From: Streptomyces iakyrus
Lineage (GTDB): Bacteria > Actinomycetota > Actinomycetes > Streptomycetales > Streptomycetaceae
Direction of reading: 5' to 3'
Length of the DNA stretch: 64,000 bases
Assembly: GCF_000717055.1 (NCBI RefSeq)
Contig: NZ_JNXI01000024.1
Location: 1-64,000 of the forward strand
Position numbers and translations under genes: made by a program. Shown here one piece after another: positions 46,244 to 56,425 of the stretch (the stretch's first letter is position 1; the number at the start of each line of letters is the position of its first letter). The notes beneath the pieces are model-generated. The model was not told where the DNA came from. It searched no databases and saw only the letters and a list, made by a program, of their open reading frames with translations.

Positions 46244-47813
46244 AGTTGTGCCGCGGCGGCGGGCACGAGGTCGCCCACTCCAGGGAACGGCCGAAGCCCC
46301 AGGGGTCGTCCACCTGGACTTTCTCGCCGTACTTGGCGGTCTTCCACACGTTGTAGAGGAACGGCAGCGTCGACATGCCGAGCAGGAACGCGCCGATCGT
46401 CGACACCGTGTTGAGCGCGGTGAAGCCGTCCGCCGCGAGGTAGTCGGCGTACCGGCGGGGCATGCCCTCGGCGCCCAGCCAGTGCTGCACCAGGAACGTG
46501 GTGTGGAAGCCGACGAAGAGCACCCAGAACTGGATCTTGCCGAGCCGCTCGTCGAGCATCTTCCCGGTGAACTTCGGCCACCAGAAGAAGAACCCGGCGA
46601 AGATCGCGAAGACGACGGTGCCGAAGACGACGTAGTGGAAGTGCGCCACCACGAAGTACGTGTCCGTCACGTGGAAGTCCATCGGCGGCGACGCCAGGAT
46701 CACCCCGGTCAGGCCGCCGAACAGGAACGTCACCAGGAAGCCGGTCGCCCACAGCATCGGCGTCTCGAAGGACAGCGAGCCCTTCAGCATGGTGCCGGCC
46801 CAGTTGAAGAACTTCACCCCCGTCGGCACCGCGATCAGGAAGCTCATGAAGGAGAAGAACGGCAGCAGCACCGCACCCGTGGCGAACATGTGGTGCGCCC
46901 ACACGATCATCGACAGGCCGGTGATCGCCATCGTCGCCCCGACCAGTGTCAGATAGCCGAACAACGGCTTGCGGCTGAAGACCGGGATGATCTCTGTGAT
47001 GATGCCGAAGAACGGCAGCGCGATGATGTACACCTCGGGATGGCCGAAGAACCAGAACAGGTGCTGCCACAGGATCGCCCCGCCGTTGGCCGCGTCGAAC
47101 ACCTGCGAGCCGAACCGCCGGTCCGCCTCCAGCACCAGCAGCGCCGCCGCGAGCACCGGGAACGCCATCAGGATCAGGATCGACGTGAACAGGGTGTTCC
47201 ACACGAAGATCGGCATCCGGAACATCGTCATGCCCGGGGCGCGCATCCCGATGATCGTGGTGACGAAGTTGACCGCGCCGAGGATCGTGCCGAAGCCCGA
47301 CAGCGCCAGCCCCATGATCCACAGATCGGCCCCGATCCCCGGCGAGCGCACCTCGCTGTTGAGCGGGGCGTAGGCGGTCCAGCCGAAGTCCGCCGGCCCG
47401 GAGGGCACCAGCAGCGAGCCGAGCACGATCAGCCCGCCGAACAGGAACAGCCAGTACGAGAACATGTTCAGCCGCGGGAAGGCCACGTCGGGCGCGCCGA
47501 TCTGCAACGGCATCAGCTCGTTGGCGAAGCCCGCGAAGGTCGGCGTCGCGAACAGCAGCAGCATGATCGTGCCGTGCAGCGTGAACGCCTGGTTGAACTG
47601 CTCGTTGTCGATGATCTGCAGACCGGGGCGGGCCAGTTCGGCGCGCATCAGCAGCGCCATCGCTCCGGCGACCAGGAAGAACAAGAACGACGTGATCAGG
47701 TAGAGGTGGCCGATCTTCTTGTGGTCCGTGGTCGTGAGCCAGTCGACCACCACCCGGCCGTGCCGTGTCCGCTGCTCGGGCGGCGCCGCCGCCTGTACGG
47801 TCTGCGTCCCCAT
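46122..47813 (-). CDS. ctaD: Cytochrome c oxidase subunit I (isolated copy)
   Basis: A 563-residue haem-copper oxidase subunit I, the catalytic aa3-type chain in the membrane. Family features are [19 protein letters not shown] at the start, [11 protein letters not shown] with the Cu-B His and the crosslinked Tyr, AHHMFATG, and [10 protein letters not shown] with the haem ligands. Length and 12-helix pattern are normal. No ctaC, ctaE, ctaF or qcr genes are near, so this is probably a second copy besides the main ctaCDFE cluster. Start ATG 47813. Its 3' end overlaps the WYL gene by 122 bases. Confidence 0.96.
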   Translation of the reverse strand: MGTQTVQAAAPPEQRTRHGRVVVDWLTTTDHKKIGHLYLITSFLFFLVAGAMALLMRAELARPGLQIIDNEQFNQAFTLHGTIMLLLFATPTFAGFANELMPLQIGAPDVAFPRLNMFSYWLFLFGGLIVLGSLLVPSGPADFGWTAYAPLNSEVRSPGIGADLWIMGLALSGFGTILGAVNFVTTIIGMRAPGMTMFRMPIFVWNTLFTSILILMAFPVLAAALLVLEADRRFGSQVFDAANGGAILWQHLFWFFGHPEVYIIALPFFGIITEIIPVFSRKPLFGYLTLVGATMAITGLSMIVWAHHMFATGAVLLPFFSFMSFLIAVPTGVKFFNWAGTMLKGSLSFETPMLWATGFLVTFLFGGLTGVILASPPMDFHVTDTYFVVAHFHYVVFGTVVFAIFAGFFFWWPKFTGKMLDERLGKIQFWVLFVGFHTTFLVQHWLGAEGMPRRYADYLAADGFTALNTVSTIGAFLLGMSTLPFLYNVWKTAKYGEKVQVDDPWGFGRSLEWATSCPPPRHNFTTLPRIRSESPAFDLHHPEYAAVTAQPEPERHQAGPESS

Positions 47814-48237
47814 CGCTCGCCCCTTCGCTGATCGCGCACCGGGCCCGCCGCAGCCCGCGCCTCATGTACCCGCGAGCTCACGCCATGATGCTCGCGTCAC
47901 CGCGCGCTCCGACAGGGGGCGTATCGGCCTCTGTATGCCGAAGCCATGCATTTCCCGTGCCGCGCCGACTTCGCCGGGCCGGTGCGGCGCGGGAAAGCAA
48001 TGGAGCCCCGGAGGCACTTCACCGGGCACTTTCGCCGGGCTTTTCCATGAGCTCATGCGACACGCGGGAATTCCGATCGAATGCCTGCGGAAGGCGTACG
48101 GAATCGCTCGTCCGTGTGACGGACAGCTCCCGAAACGCCTGTCGTGATCTTGTGACAGAAGCGTGACGCGGGCCGGACAGTGACCGGGGCCCCGGCCTGG
48201 ACTTCCGCGGTCTGCGGCCAGCGCATAGCGTGGCGGC
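47814..48237. other. ctaD-I78 intergenic region
   Basis: A 424-bp divergent gap with no credible gene; short open frames here lack codon bias. It includes an imperfect inverted repeat 47951-47966/47981-47996 (TTTCCCGTGCCGCGCC against its near complement, two mismatches). Promoters for ctaD (leftward) and the I78-like gene (rightward) should lie here but are not clear. Confidence 0.4.
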
Positions 48238-48453
48238 ATGGCACCGACTCCGACACCTTCCGCTGAACCCGACGACCGCCCGGACACCTATGTCGGCCTG
48301 GAGGCCGGCCGGGCCGAACGCCTCGCGCGGGAGCGCGGCTGGCCGACGGTGCGCTCGCTGCCGCCGGGCGCGATCATCACGATGGAGTACCGCGTGGGCC
48401 GGCTGAACTTCGAGGTCAAGGGCGGCCGCGTCGCGCGGGCCTGGAAGGGCTGA
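48238..48453 (+). CDS. I78-family peptidase-inhibitor-like small protein
   Basis: A 71-residue protein. The text GLEAGRAERLARERGW, VRSLPPGAIITMEY and RLNFEVKGGRVARAWKG matches the remembered I78 inhibitor family, where the ITMEY-RLN stretch forms the inhibitory loop region against serine proteases. No signal peptide is seen, so any role may be intracellular. Two streptogrisin-type proteases lie 8-12 kb downstream, but no direct link is implied. An 18-bp-stem terminator follows immediately. Confidence 0.75.
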   Translation: MAPTPTPSAEPDDRPDTYVGLEAGRAERLARERGWPTVRSLPPGAIITMEYRVGRLNFEVKGGRVARAWKG

Positions 48454-48459
48454 GACCCG

Positions 48460-48498
48460 GCGAAGGCCCCGGTTCCGCTCCGGAACCGGGGCCTTCGC
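48460..48498. terminator. Perfect 18-bp hairpin between convergent genes
   Basis: GCGAAGGCCCCGGTTCCG (48460-48477) pairs exactly with 48481-48498 around a 3-base loop. It separates the I78-like gene and the convergent PAP2 gene. Confidence 0.85.
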
Positions 48499-48528
48499 GC
48501 TGCCGGAAGGGGTGCGCACCTGCCGTGG

Positions 48529-49512
48529 TCAGCCGCCTGTCAGCGGACGGGCCGACGAGGCCGAACCGCGTGGGTGACGCTCCGGATGCTGAGGGCGGCG
48601 GCTGCCGGCGGGGGTGATCGGGCTGCGCTCCGAGCGGGCCGTGTGCGGGCCCGGCGCCAGGTAGGCCGGGGCCCGGGACGCGCAGGCCGCCACGTCCTCC
48701 CGGTCGGCGGGCAGGGGCGTGAGCACGACGGGAGCACCGGCCGGGGTGCGGCGACCGCGGGCCCGCAGGCGGTCGCGCAGGTCGAAGATCGCGGCCTCGG
48801 CACGGGCGATCAGCGGCTCGAACCACGGCAGCCCGAGCATGATCAGCAGACCCGCGGTCCAGCCGAGGAGCACATCGCTCAGCCAGTGCGTACCGAGGTA
48901 GACCGTGGCCATTCCGACGCCGAGCGAGGTCACCGCGGACACGGCGGACAGCCAGCGCTGCGCTCTCGCGGAGGACGCCAGGTAGGCCAGGATTCCCCAG
49001 GTCACCACGGCGTTGGCGGTGTGACCGCTCGGAAATATATCGCCGCCGCGCCACATCTCGTTCGAGCCGATCACGGTCGCGTAGTGCGGCCCCAGGCGGC
49101 CCATGCCGTACTTGGCGGCGCCGACCGTGATGTTCAGCAGCAGCAGGGAGACGCCGAGCGCGAGCAGCGGCCGCAAGGTGTGCTGCCGCCAGGAACGCCA
49201 GCCCAGCCAGGCCGCCACCATCACGGCGGTCGGGCCGCGCTGGCCGAGGACCACGTAGTAGTCGACGAACCAGTGGATCTCCGACCACTGCTGGTACGGG
49301 CGGAAGAACATGACCTGCCAGTCGAGCCGGACCAGCCAGGACGTGATCACCACGGCCCACACGATCGCGCCGTAGAAGGCCAGGGTTCCCGCGAAGAGCA
49401 CGATGCGGTGCCTGCTCATCTTCGGCACATCGATGTGGGCCGGTCGTTCCGGCTCACGGTCCAGCCGGGCGAACACCCGGTCCAGACGGGTGAGCTTCGG
49501 TTCGGTACGCAC
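48529..49512 (-). CDS. PAP2-family membrane phosphatase
   Basis: A 327-residue membrane protein with about six hydrophobic helices and the PAP2 phosphatase motifs: KYGMGRLGP region (motif 1), FPSGHTAN (motif 2) and YLGTHWLSDV (motif 3, catalytic His and Asp). Such enzymes dephosphorylate phosphatidic acid, undecaprenyl pyrophosphate or related lipids. The last 80 residues are a hydrophilic Pro/Arg-rich tail. GTG 49512 gives a start VRTEPKLTRLDRVFARLD, which I recall from Streptomyces relatives; TTG 49557 is possible. Confidence 0.88.
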   Translation of the reverse strand: MRTEPKLTRLDRVFARLDREPERPAHIDVPKMSRHRIVLFAGTLAFYGAIVWAVVITSWLVRLDWQVMFFRPYQQWSEIHWFVDYYVVLGQRGPTAVMVAAWLGWRSWRQHTLRPLLALGVSLLLLNITVGAAKYGMGRLGPHYATVIGSNEMWRGGDIFPSGHTANAVVTWGILAYLASSARAQRWLSAVSAVTSLGVGMATVYLGTHWLSDVLLGWTAGLLIMLGLPWFEPLIARAEAAIFDLRDRLRARGRRTPAGAPVVLTPLPADREDVAACASRAPAYLAPGPHTARSERSPITPAGSRRPQHPERHPRGSASSARPLTGG

Positions 49513-49739
49513 CCAATCGACGTTACAGCGAGTGAGCTCTGATCCCGGGCGAATCAACGGCTTTGTGATGACGATGTGATGTGGGATTCCTCTCAGGAGG
49601 GGGTTTATTTCCAGCGAATCTGCAATCGTCGGCCGCTGCGGCCTTCAATTCCTTTGATCATTCCGGATGCGGGTTTTATTGCGCTTTTGAATTCGTTCAC
49701 CGGGGCATGGTGCGGAATTCCCCCTGCGCTCACAGCGGG

Positions 49740-50927
49740 TCAGGGCGGACCGGAGCCGTTCAGCCAGAACGCCCCGTACACCGCCGAGGCCACCGCGACG
49801 GCCCCCACAATGGTCGCTGACCTGCGCAGACGTGCCTTGGCCAGGGTCAGCGCGAGCGGCAGCAGCAGCGGGAAGGCGGGCAGCAGCAGGCGCGGTTTCG
49901 AGCCGAAGTAGCTCGACGCGCACAGGGCGAGCGCGGTCACGACCCCGCTGTAGACCAGCAGCGGCAGCGGCTGGCGCTGACGTACTCCGGTCACGTACAG
50001 CCAGACGACTGACGCGACCCCGGCGATGAGCCCCACACCGGCCAGAGCCGCCGGGAACGACGTGAACTTCTCGGCGACGAACCGGGCGAAGGCCCAGCCG
50101 CCGTCGAAGCCGTTGCGCCATCCGGCCTGGACGTCCAGGTAGCCCAGCGGGCCCTTGCCGGTGCGGTGGCCGACCCAGAGCACGTAGCCGGCGGTGCCGA
50201 GAGGGGCCAGGGCCATGCCGAGGACGCGCCGGACGCGGGTCGCGGGCTCGGCCGTGACGTGCGGGGCGTCCTGCCCGGGCGCACTCCGGTCCCGTACGAA
50301 GGAGGCCACCGCCGCCACCCACACGGCCGCCACCACGGCCAGCCCCACCGGGCGGGTCAGCCCGGCGAACAGGGCCAGGGCGCCGGCCGCCACCCAGCGG
50401 CCGGTCAGCACCGCGTACAGCGCCCAGGCTGCGAGCGCCGTGAAGAGGGATTCGCTGTACGCCATCGACTGCACGATCCCGACCGGAAGAACCGCCCACA
50501 GCAGCACCGCGCACACCCCGGCCCGGCGGCCGTACACATGGTCCGCCACCGCGAAGATCCCCCAGGCCGCGGCGAGCGAGGCGACCAGGCTGACGAGGAA
50601 CCCCCCGTCCGCGTACGACAGCGGCGACACCGCCGCCACCAGCCGCTCCAGCCACGGCAGCAGTGGGAAGAACGCCAGGTTCGAGTGCACGTCCCCGTTC
50701 GCCAGCCGCACCTCGTAGCCGTAGCCGAGCTCGGCGACCCTGACGTACCAGAGCGCGTCCCAGCGGGCGGTCAGCAGCGTGTACGCGCTCTTGTCCCGCG
50801 TCGCGCTCCACAGGAACAGGGCGAGCAGGCCCAGGGCACGGACGGCCGCGTACCCGGCGAGCGCCGGAGCCGCCCGGCGCAGCGCCCCGGCGCGGGGCGG
50901 GGCCGCGCGCGTCTCAAGATCGGTCAC
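49740..50927 (-). CDS. Membrane mannosyltransferase, PIG-V-like
   Basis: A 395-residue protein with about nine to ten membrane helices. The text ARWDALWYVRVAELGYGYEV followed by LAFFPLLPWLERLV is typical of PIG-V/GPI-mannosyltransferase-II-like proteins, which use polyprenyl-phosphate mannose at the membrane. In Streptomyces a role in glycolipid or protein glycosylation is inferred. GTG 50927 is the start. It is followed on the same strand by the PAP2 gene after a 227-bp gap, so the two may not be in one operon. Confidence 0.8.
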   Translation of the reverse strand: MTDLETRAAPPRAGALRRAAPALAGYAAVRALGLLALFLWSATRDKSAYTLLTARWDALWYVRVAELGYGYEVRLANGDVHSNLAFFPLLPWLERLVAAVSPLSYADGGFLVSLVASLAAAWGIFAVADHVYGRRAGVCAVLLWAVLPVGIVQSMAYSESLFTALAAWALYAVLTGRWVAAGALALFAGLTRPVGLAVVAAVWVAAVASFVRDRSAPGQDAPHVTAEPATRVRRVLGMALAPLGTAGYVLWVGHRTGKGPLGYLDVQAGWRNGFDGGWAFARFVAEKFTSFPAALAGVGLIAGVASVVWLYVTGVRQRQPLPLLVYSGVVTALALCASSYFGSKPRLLLPAFPLLLPLALTLAKARLRRSATIVGAVAVASAVYGAFWLNGSGPP

Positions 50928-51190
50928 GGGCCCGATTATCGACCCGGGCCGGAACCGTCCGGCCTGCCGGGGCGTGAACCACGAAAGAGAGAGTGGCGTA
51001 CACCACATCCATCCGCAGGAGGTGTGAGAGGTCCGCCACTGGTCTCCGTCAGGGACTCGCGTACTCTGACGTGTCACTCGCTTTTCGTTTGCGCGGGCCG
51101 GAGACCACCGCTCCTCTCCGGCCGAGTCGCGGGGGCGTCCCCCACCCCGTGAGCCCGCCGATCGCGAGGGAACATCTGGGAGGTACGTAC

Positions 51191-52795
51191 ATGTCCGGGA
51201 CGACCACGGCCGCCGCTGCGCTGCGCCGTAGGGCGGCCGGGGCCGGTGCCAACCGCTGGGTGGTTCTCGTCGTCCTCTGCGTCAGCCTGCTGCTGGTCGC
51301 CGTCGACGCCACCGTGCTGCACGTGGCGGTCCCCGCCGTCACCGAGGACCTGAAGCCCGGCGGGATGGAGCTGCTCTGGATCGTCGACGTCTACCCACTG
51401 GTCTGCGCCTCGCTGCTGATCCTGTTCGGCACGCTGGGCGACCGCGCCGGCCGCCGGAGAGTGCTGCTCCTCGGCTACACGCTGTTCGGCGTCGCCTCCG
51501 GCCTCGCGGCCCTGGCCGACAGTGCTCAGCTACTGATCGTGGCGCGGGCGCTGCTCGGCGTGGGCGGCGCGATGATCATGCCCGCGACCCTGTCCATCCT
51601 GCGGCAGGTCTTCCCGGACCGGCGCGAGCGGGCGCTCGCGATCGGCATCTGGAGCGCCGTGGCCGCGGTGGGCGCGGCGGTCGGTCCGCTGCTCGGCGGC
51701 TTCCTGCTGGAGCACTTCTGGTGGGGCTCGGTGTTCCTCGTCAACATTCCGTTGATGCTGGTCAGCCTCCCGGTGGGACGGCTGCTGCTGCCCGAGTCGA
51801 AGGGGGACGGCAAGGGCCCCTGGGACGTGGTCGGTGCGCTGATGGCGGCGGCCGGGCTGTTCGGTCTCGTGCTGGGCGTGAAGCGGCTCGGCAGCGGGGA
51901 GTCTCTCGGCAGCCTGCTCACCGTGCCGTCGCTGGTGGTGGGCGCCGTGCTGCTGGTCGCCTTCGTGCGGCGGCAGCGGCGGCGGGCGTATCCGCTGGTG
52001 GACCTGAAGATGTTCGCGCGCCCCGCGTTCAGTACGTCCGTCGGCTGCATCGTGCTGGCGATGCTCGCGCTGGTCGGGCTGGAACTGATCGCGGCGCAGT
52101 ACCTCCAGTTGGTGCTCGGGCTGTCGCCGCTGGAGACGGGGCTGCGGCTGCTGCCGCTGACGTTCGCGGCCATGGCGGCCGGGCTGGCCGGGGCGCGGAT
52201 GCTGCGGCGGTTCGGGCCGCGGCGGATGGTGTGCGCCGGGTTCTGCCTCACGGCGTTCGCGGTGGTGCTGCTGACGGCGCTGGGCCGGACGGACGACTGT
52301 GCGCTGATGCTGAGCGGGTTCGTGCTGCTCGGCTTCGGGCTGGAGACGACGCTGTTCGGGGCGTACGAGTCGATGCTGAGCGAGGCGCCGCAGGAGCAGG
52401 CCGGTGGGGCGGCGGCGATCGGGGAGACGTCGTACCAGCTCGGGGCGGGCATCGGGATCGCGCTGCTCGGCACGGTGATGAACGCGGCGTACGCGCCCGG
52501 GCTGTCGGGCGTGCCCGGGGTTCCGGCGTCGGCGTCCTCTTCCGCCGGACATTCGCTGGGGGAGGCGTACGAGGTCGCCGCGCAGCTGGGCGGGTCGGCC
52601 GGTGCCGCTCTCCGGAGTGCGGCCCGGGACGCGTTCGTGCACGGGCTGCACGTCACGTTGCTGGTGAGTGCGGGGTTGTTGCTGCTGGGGGCCGTGATGG
52701 CGTTGCGGTTGCCGCGGGTCATGCAGTGTGAGTCCTCGGAGCCGGTGGACCTGCCCGCTCCCAGGGACGCTGCGGAGTCCCGCGTCTCGGTGTGA
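51191..52795 (+). CDS. MFS drug exporter, DHA2 (14-TMS) family
   Basis: A 534-residue exporter with about 14 hydrophobic helices. Motif A-like GDRAGRRRVLLLGYTLFG is in the loop after helix 2, motif C-like text (GAAVGPLLGGFLLEH) in helix 5, and DATVLHVAVPAV, typical of EmrB/QacA proteins, in helix 1. It likely exports cationic or hydrophobic drugs with protons. ATG 51191 follows GGGAGGT at 51179-51185. No regulator is adjacent; the 263-bp region upstream has no clear operator. Confidence 0.92.
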   Translation: MSGTTTAAAALRRRAAGAGANRWVVLVVLCVSLLLVAVDATVLHVAVPAVTEDLKPGGMELLWIVDVYPLVCASLLILFGTLGDRAGRRRVLLLGYTLFGVASGLAALADSAQLLIVARALLGVGGAMIMPATLSILRQVFPDRRERALAIGIWSAVAAVGAAVGPLLGGFLLEHFWWGSVFLVNIPLMLVSLPVGRLLLPESKGDGKGPWDVVGALMAAAGLFGLVLGVKRLGSGESLGSLLTVPSLVVGAVLLVAFVRRQRRRAYPLVDLKMFARPAFSTSVGCIVLAMLALVGLELIAAQYLQLVLGLSPLETGLRLLPLTFAAMAAGLAGARMLRRFGPRRMVCAGFCLTAFAVVLLTALGRTDDCALMLSGFVLLGFGLETTLFGAYESMLSEAPQEQAGGAAAIGETSYQLGAGIGIALLGTVMNAAYAPGLSGVPGVPASASSSAGHSLGEAYEVAAQLGGSAGAALRSAARDAFVHGLHVTLLVSAGLLLLGAVMALRLPRVMQCESSEPVDLPAPRDAAESRVSV

Positions 52796-52974
52796 CACCC
52801 CTTCGCCCACCCACGCACGGCCCGTAGCTGTCGGATGAGGGGCGAGGGTCGCCCGTGGGGGTGGTTGGCCGTTGGCGGCTTGCCTGTATCGGGGCTGTGG
52901 GTGGTGCTTGGGCGGGCCCAGGCCGTAGCGTCTGGCTAGCGGTGCTAGTTAAAGAGCTTCGGAGGGTGTCGATC

Positions 52975-54165
52975 ATGTCCGGTTCATCCAAGCTGCCTCC
53001 TTTCGATCCCGCCGATCCCCTCGGCCTGGACGACCTCCTGGAGCCGGAGGACCTCGGGATCAGGGACACCGTGCGGGCCTGGGCCGCGGACCGGGTGCTG
53101 CCCCATGTCGCCGAGTGGTACGAGAAGGGGGAGCTGCCGGGGATCCGGGAGCTGGCCAGGGAGCTCGGCGGCATCGGCGCCCTCGGCATGTCGCTCGACG
53201 GGTACGGGTGTGCCGGTGCGTCCGCCGTGCAGTACGGGCTCGCCTGCCTGGAGCTGGAGGCCGCCGACTCCGGCATCCGTTCCCTCGTCTCCGTGCAGGG
53301 CTCCCTCGCCATGTACGCCATCCACCGCTTCGGCAGCGAGGAGCAGAAGCAGCAGTGGCTGCCGCGGATGGCCGCCGGTGAGGTGATCGGCTGCTTCGGG
53401 CTCACCGAGCCCGACCACGGCTCCGACCCCGCCTCCCTGCGCACGTACGCCAAGCGGGACGGCTCCGACTGGATCCTCAACGGCCGCAAGATGTGGATCA
53501 CCAACGGGTCGGTCGCCGGTGTCGCCGTCGTCTGGGCGCAGACCGAGGACGGAATGCGCGGCTTCGTGGTGCCCACCGACAGCGGCGGGTTCTCCGCTCC
53601 CGAGATCAAGCACAAGTGGTCCCTCAGGGCCTCGGTCACCAGCGAGCTCGTGCTCGACGACGTGCGGCTGCCCGCCGACGCCGTCCTCCCGGAGGGCACC
53701 GGCCTGCGCGGGCCCCTCAGCTGTCTGTCGCACGCCCGGTACGGAATCGTCTGGGGCGCCATGGGCGCGGCCCGCAGCAGTTTCGAGGCCGCCGTCGAAT
53801 ACGCGAAGTCACGGGAGCAGTTCGGGCGGCCCATCGGCGGCTTCCAGCTCACCCAGGCCAAACTCGCCGACATGGCGGTCGAGCTGCACAAGGGAATTCT
53901 GCTCGCCCATCACCTGGGGCGGCGTATGGACGCCGGCCGCCTGCGCCCCGAGCAGGTCAGCTTCGGCAAGCTCAACAACGTCCGGGAAGCGATCGAGATC
54001 TGCCGCACGGCCCGGACGATTCTCGGCGCCAACGGGATCTCGCTCGAATACCCCGTGATGCGGCACGCCACCAACCTCGAGTCGGTGCTCACCTACGAAG
54101 GCACCGTCGAGATGCACCAGCTCGTGCTGGGCAAGGCGCTCACCGGACTCGATGCCTTCCGGTAG
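52975..54165 (+). CDS. Acyl-CoA dehydrogenase, glutaryl-CoA-dehydrogenase-like
   Basis: A 396-residue flavoenzyme. FAD/substrate-binding text is CFGLTEPDHGSDPASLRTYA near 145 and KMWITNGSVAGVAVVWAQ near 175; the base Glu is likely in LTYEGTVEMHQLVLGKALTG near the end, the position used by glutaryl-CoA dehydrogenases. Lysine/tryptophan breakdown is therefore possible, but other acyl-CoAs cannot be excluded. ATG 52975 follows GGAGGGTG. It converges on the SepF-like gene with a 10-bp-stem hairpin between. Confidence 0.92.
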   Translation: MSGSSKLPPFDPADPLGLDDLLEPEDLGIRDTVRAWAADRVLPHVAEWYEKGELPGIRELARELGGIGALGMSLDGYGCAGASAVQYGLACLELEAADSGIRSLVSVQGSLAMYAIHRFGSEEQKQQWLPRMAAGEVIGCFGLTEPDHGSDPASLRTYAKRDGSDWILNGRKMWITNGSVAGVAVVWAQTEDGMRGFVVPTDSGGFSAPEIKHKWSLRASVTSELVLDDVRLPADAVLPEGTGLRGPLSCLSHARYGIVWGAMGAARSSFEAAVEYAKSREQFGRPIGGFQLTQAKLADMAVELHKGILLAHHLGRRMDAGRLRPEQVSFGKLNNVREAIEICRTARTILGANGISLEYPVMRHATNLESVLTYEGTVEMHQLVLGKALTGLDAFR

Positions 54166-54189
54166 GCCGGTCCGGTAACCCTGCGCGGG

Positions 54190-54214
54190 GGCAGGGCCGG
54201 TGAGCGGCCCTGCC
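54190..54214. terminator. Hairpin between acyl-CoA dehydrogenase and SepF-like gene
   Basis: GGCAGGGCCG (54190-54199) pairs exactly with CGGCCCTGCC (54205-54214) around a 5-base loop, directly before the stop of the convergent gene. Confidence 0.65.
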
Positions 54215-54655
54215 TCAGCTCTGGTTGAAGAACCCGTCCGTCCGGTGCCCGGCCGGGTCGCCGTTGACGATCTCCGTGTTGGCGGGGGTCAGCAGGAACA
54301 CGCGGGTCGACACTCTTTCGATCGAACCGCGCAGGCCGAAGATCAGCCCGGCCGCGAAGTCGACCACGCGCTTGGCGTCGGACGCCTCCATGGCCGTGAG
54401 GTTCATGATGACCGGCACGCCCTCGCGGAACAGCTCGCCGATGGCGCGCGCGTCCCGGAAGCTGTCCGGGGTCACCGTGCCGATGCGGCGGCCCTTCTCC
54501 TCGGCGACGTCCGAGGCCACCTTGACACGCGGATCGGTGACCCAGGCCTCCCCGGGCTCGTTCCCGTCGGAGTAGTCGTCGTCGTCGTAGTAACGCTCGT
54601 CTTCGTTGTCGTCGACGAGGCCAAGCCAGGCACTTGCCTTGCGTACCGATCCCAT
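54215..54655 (-). CDS. sflA: SepF-like protein (SflA type)
   Basis: A 146-residue protein with an N-terminal short amphipathic helix ([14 protein letters not shown]), an acidic Tyr/Asp-rich linker and a SepF fold: [39 protein letters not shown] and [15 protein letters not shown]. SepF anchors FtsZ to the membrane at division. Streptomyces has a true SepF beside FtsZ and two SepF-like paralogues; position outside the dcw cluster and gene order suggest this is SflA, by memory. ATG 54655 follows GAGGAGG at ideal spacing. Confidence 0.85.
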   Translation of the reverse strand: MGSVRKASAWLGLVDDNEDERYYDDDDYSDGNEPGEAWVTDPRVKVASDVAEEKGRRIGTVTPDSFRDARAIGELFREGVPVIMNLTAMEASDAKRVVDFAAGLIFGLRGSIERVSTRVFLLTPANTEIVNGDPAGHRTDGFFNQS

Positions 54656-54944
54656 GGACGCCTCCTCTCACAGCGGTCTTTCTGCTTTCCGCATCCCTAT
54701 GGTCGTCCATGATGCGGATGGCGCGCCAAGTGGATAGACGCCGCACGGGGGGTTTGTGACGGTACTGGTGCACAGCGAATCCGTCGAGAGTCCGTGTGTC
54801 CCAAGGGCCGTTTCCCAAACGGCTGCTGACTGTGAGTGAAATATGATTCTTCTCGGCGTACGGGTGACACCGGGGCGTACGGGTGAATGCCGCAGCCGAT
54901 ACGATGCCGCAGCTCAACGTCGTCACACACCTCGGGGGAGCGTC

Positions 54945-56216
54945 GTGTTCGGAATCGTCAGGCCCTGTAGACACCGGCTCGGGGAGAAGCTCGCCAGCCA
55001 GTGGATGGCGCATTTGTGCGGGCTCTGCCTCGCTCTAAGGGGTGACCACGGGCAGTTCGCCCGAATAGTCACGAATTATGACGGGCTGCTTGTCTCGGTT
55101 TTGACGGAGGCTCAGTCGGAGAGCGACGGGACCGGCCGGCGTACGGCCGGACCGTGCCCGCTGCGCGGCATGCGCACCGCCTCCGTCGCGCACGGCGAGG
55201 GGGCCCGGCTCGCGGCGGCCGTTTCTCTCGTGCTGGCCTCGGCGAAGGTCCGCGACCACGTCACGGACGGTGACGGGTTGTTGGCCCGCAGGCCGGTGGC
55301 GCGTGCGGCGCGCCGGGTCGCCGCGAGCTGGGACACGGCGGGCGCCCGGACCGGCACGGCTGTGGGATTCGACACCGCGCTCCTGGTCGACGCCGTGGAC
55401 CGGCAGGCCGGGATCGAGGCGCTGGCCGGCCCCGGGACGCCGCTCCTGACCGTCACCGAACCGACCGAGACCGCGACCGCCGCGGCCTTCGCGCACACCG
55501 CTGTACTCGCGGGCCGGCCGCGCAACGCCGTGCCCCTCGCCGAGGCCGGACGGCTCTTCGGGCGCCTCGCGCACCTGCTGGACGCCGTGGAGGACCTGCA
55601 CGCTGACGCCGCGTCAGGTGCCTGGAACCCGATCGTCGCGACCGGCACCTCCCTGGCGGAGGTCCGGCGGCTGGCCGACGACGCGGCGCACGGCGTGCGG
55701 CTGGCGCTGCGCGACGCCGAGTTCACCGACGCCCGGCTCGTCCATCTGCTGCTCGTGCACGAACTGCGGCGCTCGGTGGACCGGGCGTTCGGCACGGTTC
55801 CGGTGTGCGCCTCCCACCAGGGCGGCGGGCCCTACGGACAGCAGGGGCCCCACGGGCAGCCGCCGCAGGGGCCCTACGGACAGCCGCCGCAGGGGTCCTA
55901 CGGCTCCCCGCACCACCCGTACGCGGGCGGTGGCGGGAATCCGTACGCCGGCGGGGGAGGTGCCTACGGCGGTGGCGGGTTCGGAGGTGACGGATTCGGG
56001 GGTGGCGGGTTCGGCGGTGGCGCGCCGGTGCCCCAGCCGCCGCCCCGACGGCGTGGGTTCTGGGCCGGCTGCGGGATGTTCTGGCTCCTGTGCTGCACCT
56101 GCAAGCTGTGCTGCGCCAAGGAGTACGAGGGACCGTGGTCCCGTAAGAAGCGCGAGGGCGTCTGCCGGGACTGTGACTGCGACGGGTGCGATTGCTGCTG
56201 CCCCTGCGACGGCTGA
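54945..56216 (+). CDS. DUF5685-like protein with Gly-rich linker and Cys-rich tail
   Basis: A 423-residue protein. The first 300 residues are helical and open [15 protein letters not shown] and [20 protein letters not shown], which I recall as the DUF5685 family of actinobacteria. A Gly/Pro/Gln/Tyr-rich linker (about 300-365) leads to a hydrophobic/Cys stretch ([19 protein letters not shown]) and a final block with about ten Cys, suggesting metal binding or lipid attachment. Function unknown. GTG 54945 follows GGGGGAG. It is divergent from the SepF-like gene. Confidence 0.78.
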   Translation: MFGIVRPCRHRLGEKLASQWMAHLCGLCLALRGDHGQFARIVTNYDGLLVSVLTEAQSESDGTGRRTAGPCPLRGMRTASVAHGEGARLAAAVSLVLASAKVRDHVTDGDGLLARRPVARAARRVAASWDTAGARTGTAVGFDTALLVDAVDRQAGIEALAGPGTPLLTVTEPTETATAAAFAHTAVLAGRPRNAVPLAEAGRLFGRLAHLLDAVEDLHADAASGAWNPIVATGTSLAEVRRLADDAAHGVRLALRDAEFTDARLVHLLLVHELRRSVDRAFGTVPVCASHQGGGPYGQQGPHGQPPQGPYGQPPQGSYGSPHHPYAGGGGNPYAGGGGAYGGGGFGGDGFGGGGFGGGAPVPQPPPRRRGFWAGCGMFWLLCCTCKLCCAKEYEGPWSRKKREGVCRDCDCDGCDCCCPCDG

Positions 56217-56425
56217 ACCGACCCGGCCGGGCGGCTCGTAAAGATCGCTCAAAGGTTGAAGTCCGAAAGGCACTCTTGCGCCGACCGGCCGTTCGGCCGA
56301 ATACTCCCCCTCAGCGCTTGTCAGGGGCACGGCGTGTTCGGAATCCGAACAGCCGGTCCAGGGCTGCGCCTCACGGGCCCGAAACCCCACGAGGGCCCCC
56401 TACTTCCTTTGTGGAGGAACGAAAA

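Noticed and set aside
47765..48166. Short open frames in the ctaD upstream gap
   Set aside because: They lack third-position GC bias and ribosome-binding sites and have no family resemblance.
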